A DNA stretch of 9,146 nt from contig JAAYZQ010000366.1 in the NCBI GenBank assembly GCA_012514775.1, forward strand, positions 1-9,146. Direction: 5' to 3'. The stretch is from Anaerolineaceae bacterium. GTDB taxonomy: Bacteria; Chloroflexota; Anaerolineae; JAAYZQ01. Positions 5,670 to 9,146 of the stretch are shown here, piece after piece. Positions within the stretch are counted from its first letter, which is position 1. The number at the start of each line of letters is the position of its first letter. A program made the position numbers and the translations under genes. The notes under the pieces were generated by a model. That model was not told the DNA's origin, did no database searches, and saw only the letters and a program-made list of their open reading frames with translations.

Positions 5670-6593
5670 ATGCGCACGTTGATAACCGGCGGGGCCGGGT
5701 TCATCGGCTCCGCCCTCGCCAATCGCCTGGTGGCCGAGGGACACACCGTCCTCGTCCTCGACGATCTCACGGCCGGAGATGCCCGGCAGCTCGACCCTGC
5801 CGTGCTCCTGACCCGGGGCGACGTACGCGATGTGCCCAAGTTGTGGAGCCTATTACAGCAGGTCGATTGCGTCTACCATCTCGCCGCCCGGGTTCGGGTG
5901 CCCGAGTCGATCTACTATCCGCGCGACTATAACGAGGTGAACGTGGGCGGCACCGTGGCCGTCATGGAGGCCATGCGCGATACGGGTGTGCGCCGCGTCG
6001 TCTTTGCCTCTTCGGCGGCGCTGTATGGCGAGCAGGCCCAGCAGCCCATCAAGGAGAGCCAGGCGCCCAGCCCCAACTCGCCCTACGGCGTGAGCAAGAT
6101 CGCCGCCGAGTACTATGTCTCGACCCTGGGGGCCCTGTACGAGATCGAGACGGTGTCGCTGCGCATCTTTAACGCCTATGGGCCCGGGCAGGACCTGCCG
6201 CCCAGCTACCCACCCGTCATCCCGCAACTGCTGCGCCAGGCGCAGACGGGGGGCTCGCTTGTCATCTTTGGCGACGGGACCCAGACGCGCGACTTTGTCT
6301 ACGTCCAGGACGTGGTCGACGGCCTGCTGTTGGCGGCGACGGTCGAAGGCGCCAACCGGGCTGTGATCAACATCGGCTCTGGCCAGGGCATCTGCATCAA
6401 CGAGCTGGCCGAGCTGGTGGGGCGGGTCACGAGCCGCGACGTCGGCTTGCTCCACAACCAGGGCCACTCGGGCGGCGTCTGCCGGCTGGTGGCCGACGTA
6501 TCTCTGGCCGACAAGCTGCTGGGCTGGCGGCCGCGAACCGGGCTCGAAGAGGGCCTGCGGTGCATCCTGGACCAGGATCCCCGGTTCCAGTAG
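5670..6593 (+). CDS. NAD-dependent epimerase/dehydratase (UDP-hexose 4-epimerase-like extended SDR)
   Basis: A 307-aa cytoplasmic enzyme of the extended short-chain dehydrogenase family, most like GalE/WbpP-type UDP-sugar 4-epimerases. The N-terminal Rossmann loop GGAGFIG is at 7-13, followed by an acidic residue pair (D31-D32) after the second strand. The catalytic set is SS (114-115) plus Y139 and K143 in YGVSK. Substrate-domain blocks are RIFNAYGPGQ (165-174), GDGTQTRDFVYVQDV (201-215) and LGWRP near the end. The start ATG has GAGAGGGG four bases upstream and lies 10 nt after the acyltransferase stop. It likely provides a sugar nucleotide for a glycolipid or surface polymer; UDP-glucose, UDP-GlcNAc or a uronic acid are all possible, and a dehydratase cannot be excluded. 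Confidence 0.9.
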   Translation: MRTLITGGAGFIGSALANRLVAEGHTVLVLDDLTAGDARQLDPAVLLTRGDVRDVPKLWSLLQQVDCVYHLAARVRVPESIYYPRDYNEVNVGGTVAVMEAMRDTGVRRVVFASSAALYGEQAQQPIKESQAPSPNSPYGVSKIAAEYYVSTLGALYEIETVSLRIFNAYGPGQDLPPSYPPVIPQLLRQAQTGGSLVIFGDGTQTRDFVYVQDVVDGLLLAATVEGANRAVINIGSGQGICINELAELVGRVTSRDVGLLHNQGHSGGVCRLVADVSLADKLLGWRPRTGLEEGLRCILDQDPRFQ

Positions 6594-6628
6594 TCCAGAT
6601 CCAACTAGAAAGAAGGATAGCAAAGAAT

Positions 6629-7516
6629 ATGTGTGCCCAACCGACAATCAGACCGGACAAGCCCTTGACCCTGATGGCTGTCTTTGCCCACCCCGACGAC
6701 GAGTCCTTTGGCATCGGCGGCACCCTGGCACGCTATAGCGACGATCCCGACGTGCGGGTGGTGCTGCTGTGCGCAACCCGCGGCGAGGCGGGTGAGATCA
6801 GCGATCCCGGGCTGGCGACCAAGGAGCGCCTGGCCGAGGTGAGGGAGGCGGAGCTGCGCTGCGCCGTCGAGGCCCTGGGCGTCGACGAGCTGCTGCTCCT
6901 CGACTACCGCGACTCGGGCATGGCCGGCACCGACGACAACCTGGACCCGCGGTCGTTGAACATGGCCGACTTTGACGAGGTGGTGGGCAAGATCGTGTAC
7001 GAGATCCGGCGCATCCGGCCGGACGTCATCGTCACCTTCGATCCCACCGGTGGCTATGGCCACCCGGATCACGTGGCCATTCACTATCATACCCGCGCCG
7101 CCTATAGCGCCGCGGCCGACCCGTGCCGCTACCCGGAACAACTCCAGGGTGGGCTGACGGCCCACCAGGCGAAAAAGCTGTACTATACCGCCATCCCCCA
7201 CCGCTTTTTCGTGGCCGTGGCCCACAGGATGCAGGAGATGGGCATGGACGTGCCTCAGCGTTACCTGGATCGCCTGGAAGGCCCCTTCGGCCTCCCCGAC
7301 GGCGCCTGCACCACCGACGTCGACGTAGAGGGCTACTGGGACGCCAAGTACAAGGCTGTGACCTGCCACGCTACCCAGCTCCACCCCGACAGCATCTTTG
7401 CCACGCTGCCGCCGGAGGTCATGCGCGGCCTGCAGAACTGGGAGTGCTTCCAGTTGGCCGTCAGCCTCGTCGGTGGCGACGAGGGCAGCCACGACCTGTT
7501 GGCCGGGCTGCGCTAG
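6629..7516 (+). CDS. PIG-L (LmbE-like) family zinc deacetylase
   Basis: A 295-aa hydrolase of the family that includes GlcNAc-phosphatidylinositol de-N-acetylase, MshB and mycothiol conjugate amidase Mca. The AHPDDES motif (20-26) supplies a zinc ligand His21 and Asp24 and the base Asp23; GHPDH (144-148) supplies His145 and the third ligand His148, by analogy with MshB. The GGYGHPDH setting and the long C-terminal part resemble Mca more than small LmbE proteins. The ATG at 6629 is preceded by AAGGA at about 11 bases; an in-frame ATG at 6560 lies inside the epimerase gene and would add residues unlike the family, so it was rejected. The gap to the epimerase is 35 nt. In this operon a deacetylation of an N-acetylglucosamine-bearing lipid is plausible; a role in thiol metabolism is the alternative. 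Confidence 0.9.
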   Translation: MCAQPTIRPDKPLTLMAVFAHPDDESFGIGGTLARYSDDPDVRVVLLCATRGEAGEISDPGLATKERLAEVREAELRCAVEALGVDELLLLDYRDSGMAGTDDNLDPRSLNMADFDEVVGKIVYEIRRIRPDVIVTFDPTGGYGHPDHVAIHYHTRAAYSAAADPCRYPEQLQGGLTAHQAKKLYYTAIPHRFFVAVAHRMQEMGMDVPQRYLDRLEGPFGLPDGACTTDVDVEGYWDAKYKAVTCHATQLHPDSIFATLPPEVMRGLQNWECFQLAVSLVGGDEGSHDLLAGLR

Positions 7517-7573
7517 CCGGTCCCCGCTCCCCCGGGGCTCGGCGGCCTGGCGCCGGACGACGGGGTCCGGCGC
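7516..7573 (+). other. Structured gap with two mutually exclusive hairpins
   Basis: In the 105-bp gap before the methyltransferase gene, GCGCCGGAC (7550-7558) and GTCCGGCGC (7565-7573) form a perfect 9-bp stem with a 6-nt loop. The same right arm can instead pair upstream: GCCGGTCCCC (7516-7525) with GGGGTCCGGC (7562-7571), nine of ten bases. A CCCCGGGG palindrome (7530-7537) lies in between. No T-run follows, so it may be an attenuator, an mRNA processing or stability element, or chance in GC-rich DNA. Confidence 0.4.
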
Positions 7574-7607
7574 ACATCGGCGCTCTTGCCGTGGGGGTGT
7601 CACTGCC

Positions 7608-7612
7608 AGGAG
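7608..7612 (+). promoter_or_regulatory. Ribosome binding site fixing the methyltransferase start
   Basis: AGGAG lies nine bases before the ATG at 7622. An in-frame ATG at 7586 would place this site inside the coding region and add 12 residues (MPWGCHCQERGI) not seen in the family as I recall it, so 7622 is the likely start. Confidence 0.65.
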
Positions 7613-7621
7613 CGAGGCATC

Positions 7622-8473
7622 ATGGGTGACTATCCGTGGGTTCTCTCCGCCCTGCACGTTGAGCCCTTGTTGCGCGCCCGCAAGGCCGGCCGCGAGAAGG
7701 CCACCACGTCCCTGGATCTGGGCCTGAGCCAGGTCGAGCTGGCCGTGGAGGCCGAGGGCGTCATCCTGCCCGGCGGCGAGGGCCTCGCCTGGGAAGAGGT
7801 GGAGCGCGTCGCCGCCAACCCGGCGGCCTGCTTTGCCATTGAAAACGGCCAAGCGGCCAAGATCCAGCGCTATTCAGAGGTGCGAAACCGCGTCAACGTC
7901 CTGCTGCCCACCGGCCGGGCGCCCACCGTCCTCATCTCGGGCGTGCAGATGCATCGCGTCCGCGACGTCGACCCCTGGGCGGACACCGAGCGCAAGATCC
8001 GCACCATCGCCCCCGTCACCGGCCGCGTCCTCGACACCTGCACCGGGCTGGGCTACACGGCCATTGTCGCTGCCAGGACGGCCGCCGAGGTGGTCACCAT
8101 CGAGCTGGATCCGGCCATTCTGGAGGTGGCCCGGCTGAACCCCTGGTCGCGGCCGCTCTTTGAGAACCCGCGCATCCGCCAGATCGTGGGCGATGCCCTG
8201 GACGAGGTGGACATCTTGGCCGACGGGTCCTTTGGGCGCATTATCCACGATCCGCCCATGTTCAACCTCGCCGGCGATCTCTACTCGGGCGAGTTCTACC
8301 GATCCCTGTACCGCGTTCTGGCGCCCCGCGGCCGCCTGTACCACTATGTCGGCGATCCGGAGAGCCGCTCGGGACGGAGCGCCACCAACGGCGCGCTGCG
8401 CCGCCTGCAAGAAGCTGGCTTTTCCCGCGTCGTCCGCCGGCCGGAAGCGTTCGGTCTCCTCGCATCCAAGTAG
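7622..8473 (+). CDS. Archaeal-type SAM-dependent methyltransferase (COG2521 family)
   Basis: A 283-aa predicted methyltransferase matching a family best known from archaea and not characterised to my knowledge. The N-terminal part (1-125) carries TTSLDLGLSQVEL (28-40), the PTVLISGVQMHRV stretch (101-113) and a following DPWADT, all family hallmarks. The Rossmann core has motif I VLDTCTGLGYTA (136-147), motif II TIELDPAILEVARLNPWS (159-176), and motif IV HDPPMF (209-214), a DPP-type motif as in enzymes that methylate amino groups of nucleic acids or proteins. LAGDLYSGEFYRSLYRVL (216-233) and GRLYHYVGDP (237-246) complete the match. Target is unknown: RNA, protein or small molecule. It is last in the plus-strand run, 105 nt after the deacetylase, and may be expressed separately. 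No clear terminator follows. Confidence 0.85.
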   Translation: MGDYPWVLSALHVEPLLRARKAGREKATTSLDLGLSQVELAVEAEGVILPGGEGLAWEEVERVAANPAACFAIENGQAAKIQRYSEVRNRVNVLLPTGRAPTVLISGVQMHRVRDVDPWADTERKIRTIAPVTGRVLDTCTGLGYTAIVAARTAAEVVTIELDPAILEVARLNPWSRPLFENPRIRQIVGDALDEVDILADGSFGRIIHDPPMFNLAGDLYSGEFYRSLYRVLAPRGRLYHYVGDPESRSGRSATNGALRRLQEAGFSRVVRRPEAFGLLASK

Positions 8474-8506
8474 CCATTGTTTCCCAAAAATTAACCCGCG
8501 GCCCCA

Positions 8507-8535
8507 TTGACAAAGCATGAAATCCGTGATACAAT
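8507..8535 (+). promoter_or_regulatory. Sigma70/A-type consensus promoter of the VOC gene
   Basis: A perfect TTGACA (8507-8512) and TACAAT (8530-8535) are 17 bp apart, with a TGA extended -10 at 8527-8529. The start of transcription is expected near 8542, giving a leader of about 48 nt. It is the strongest-looking promoter of the window and makes the VOC gene its own unit. Confidence 0.88.
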
Positions 8536-8538
8536 TTA

Positions 8539-8548
8539 AACATATGTT
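8539..8548. promoter_or_regulatory. Palindrome over the VOC transcription start, possible operator
   Basis: AACATATGTT is a perfect 10-bp palindrome that covers the predicted start of transcription (about 8542), with partial symmetry extending two more bases on each side after a mismatch pair. The position suits a repressor site, but short AT-rich palindromes also occur by chance. Confidence 0.35.
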
Positions 8549-8577
8549 CTAACCCTGGCAGTCATGCCGTTCGGCGA

Positions 8578-8583
8578 AAGGAG
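8578..8583 (+). promoter_or_regulatory. Ribosome binding site fixing the GTG start of the VOC gene
   Basis: AAGGAG lies six bases before GTG at 8590. The upstream ATG at 8564 is in another frame (8590 minus 8564 is not a multiple of three), so it cannot start this protein. Confidence 0.75.
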
Positions 8584-8589
8584 AAGTCA

Positions 8590-8958
8590 GTGGCACATCA
8601 GGTCGTTCATTTCGAGATCCCGGCGGAGGACGTACAGAGGGCGGTCCAGTTCTACAGCAGGCTCTTTGGCTGGGAAATGGAGGAGGCGCCCGGCTATCCG
8701 GATTACTACATGTTTGACTCAAGCGGTGGCCAGGAGCTCCAGGGGGGTGCCGTCCAGAAGCGCCAGCCCGGGATGGAGTCACCGGTCAACTATATCAGCG
8801 TCGAATCGGTCTCGCAGATGGTGGGCCGCATCAGGGAACTGGGCGGCGAGATCCTGATGGACAAATCACCTGTCCCCGGGATGGGCTGGATAGCCATCTT
8901 TCACGACACAGAGGGCAACACGTTCGGGCTGTGGGAGGACGATCAGAGCGCGGCCTAG
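8590..8958 (+). CDS. VOC (glyoxalase/bleomycin-resistance fold) family protein, COG3324-like
   Basis: A 122-aa cytoplasmic protein of the vicinal-oxygen-chelate fold, with two beta-alpha-beta-beta-beta halves. The first half opens VVHFEIPAEDVQRAVQFYSRLFGWEM (5-30), the AxxFYxxxFGWE signature of lactoylglutathione-lyase-related proteins; the second runs NYISVESVSQMVGRIRELGGEI (67-88) and ends GNTFGLWE (109-116). Possible metal ligands are His7 and Glu116; the middle ligands are not obvious, so activity as a metal enzyme is uncertain. The start is GTG with a strong AAGGAG six bases upstream. It has its own consensus promoter and is followed by a strong hairpin, so it is a single-gene unit. Substrate unknown: small-molecule lyase, dioxygenase-like or binding protein are all possible. 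Confidence 0.88.
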   Translation: MAHQVVHFEIPAEDVQRAVQFYSRLFGWEMEEAPGYPDYYMFDSSGGQELQGGAVQKRQPGMESPVNYISVESVSQMVGRIRELGGEILMDKSPVPGMGWIAIFHDTEGNTFGLWEDDQSAA

Positions 8959-8979
8959 ACGTCGAGAACACGAGGTGAG

Positions 8980-9003
8980 GCTCCCTACCCCCGGGTAGGG
9001 AGC
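8980..9003. terminator. Hairpin between convergent genes, probable bidirectional terminator
   Basis: GCTCCCTACC (8980-8989) and GGTAGGGAGC (8994-9003) form a perfect 10-bp stem with a 4-nt loop. It sits 21 nt after the VOC stop and 62 nt beyond the stop of the convergent gene at the right edge. No long T-run follows on either strand, so it may need a factor or act weakly; the position is the main support. Confidence 0.6.
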
Positions 9004-9065
9004 TTGCCTCTTACCCTCCCGGCAGCGCATAGGGCGCGAGGGGATATCCGAGGCCCGGCTGTCTG

Positions 9066-9146
9066 CTACGTTTGTACCACGACCAGCCGGTCCAGCCCGA
9101 CATAGTCCTGGTGCACCTCTACCCGGGCCCCGGGGAAGTGCTCGCC
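9066..9146 (-). CDS. prmC: C-terminal end of probable peptide chain release factor N5-glutamine methyltransferase
   Basis: Only the last 26 residues are inside the window, ending at a TAG (9068-9066). The stretch FPGARVEVHQDYVGLDR followed by LVVVQT resembles the C-terminus of PrmC/HemK proteins, where a strand of the FPxAxVxVxxDxxGxDR type is followed by a final hydrophobic strand. PrmC methylates the glutamine of the GGQ motif in release factors RF1 and RF2. None of its catalytic motifs (such as NPPY) are in view, so another Rossmann methyltransferase with a similar end is possible. The gene is convergent with the VOC gene, with a hairpin between. Confidence 0.55.
   Translation of the reverse strand, partial: GEHFPGARVEVHQDYVGLDRLVVVQT

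Noticed and set aside
6560..6628. Longer N-terminus for the PIG-L deacetylase
   Set aside because: It would overlap the end of the epimerase gene and lacks a ribosome binding site; the ATG at 6629 has AAGGA upstream and begins just before the conserved core.

Overview
The window is a compact, high-GC bacterial segment with ten genes that can be supported, two of them cut by the window edges. No RNA genes, mobile elements, CRISPR arrays or phage genes are visible. The mix of families (fused membrane/spermidine-synthase-like protein, CBU_0592-type small membrane protein, archaeal-type COG2521 methyltransferase, PIG-L deacetylase, TVP38/TMEM64 protein) and clear sigma70/A-type promoters suggest a member of the Chloroflexota, perhaps Anaerolineae or a relative. 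This placement is recalled from family distribution, not tested by phylogeny.

Layout, left to right. (1) A minus-strand operon reads leftward from a promoter near 2346-2318: a 516-aa membrane protein with a spermidine-synthase-like domain, an 88-aa three-helix membrane protein, and a GNAT acetyltransferase that runs off the left edge. (2) Back to back with it, a plus-strand promoter (2353-2381) drives a 303-aa GNAT protein, probably from a leaderless mRNA, followed with overlap by a TVP38/TMEM64 membrane protein. (3) A new promoter at 4067-4095, whose -35 lies inside a perfect 8-bp dyad, starts a five-gene plus-strand run: CDP-alcohol phosphatidyltransferase, LpxL/PatA-type acyltransferase (ATGA overlap), NAD-dependent sugar epimerase, PIG-L/LmbE deacetylase, and a COG2521 methyltransferase. 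A structured 105-bp gap precedes the last gene. (4) A single VOC/glyoxalase-fold gene has its own consensus promoter (8507-8535). (5) A strong hairpin (8980-9003) separates it from the convergent C-terminal end of a probable prmC at the right edge.

The coherent theme is membrane lipid chemistry. The first four genes of run 3 could make and modify a phospholipid or glycolipid head group: a CDP-alcohol transferase joins a head group to diacylglycerol, an acyltransferase adds a fatty acyl chain, an epimerase supplies a sugar nucleotide, and a PIG-L enzyme deacetylates an amino sugar. The coupled first two genes recall the actinobacterial pgsA1-patA pair of phosphatidylinositol mannoside synthesis, but no glycosyltransferase is present here, so the pathway is an inference. 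Three of the four promoters share a TGN extended -10, and all four have 17-bp spacers.
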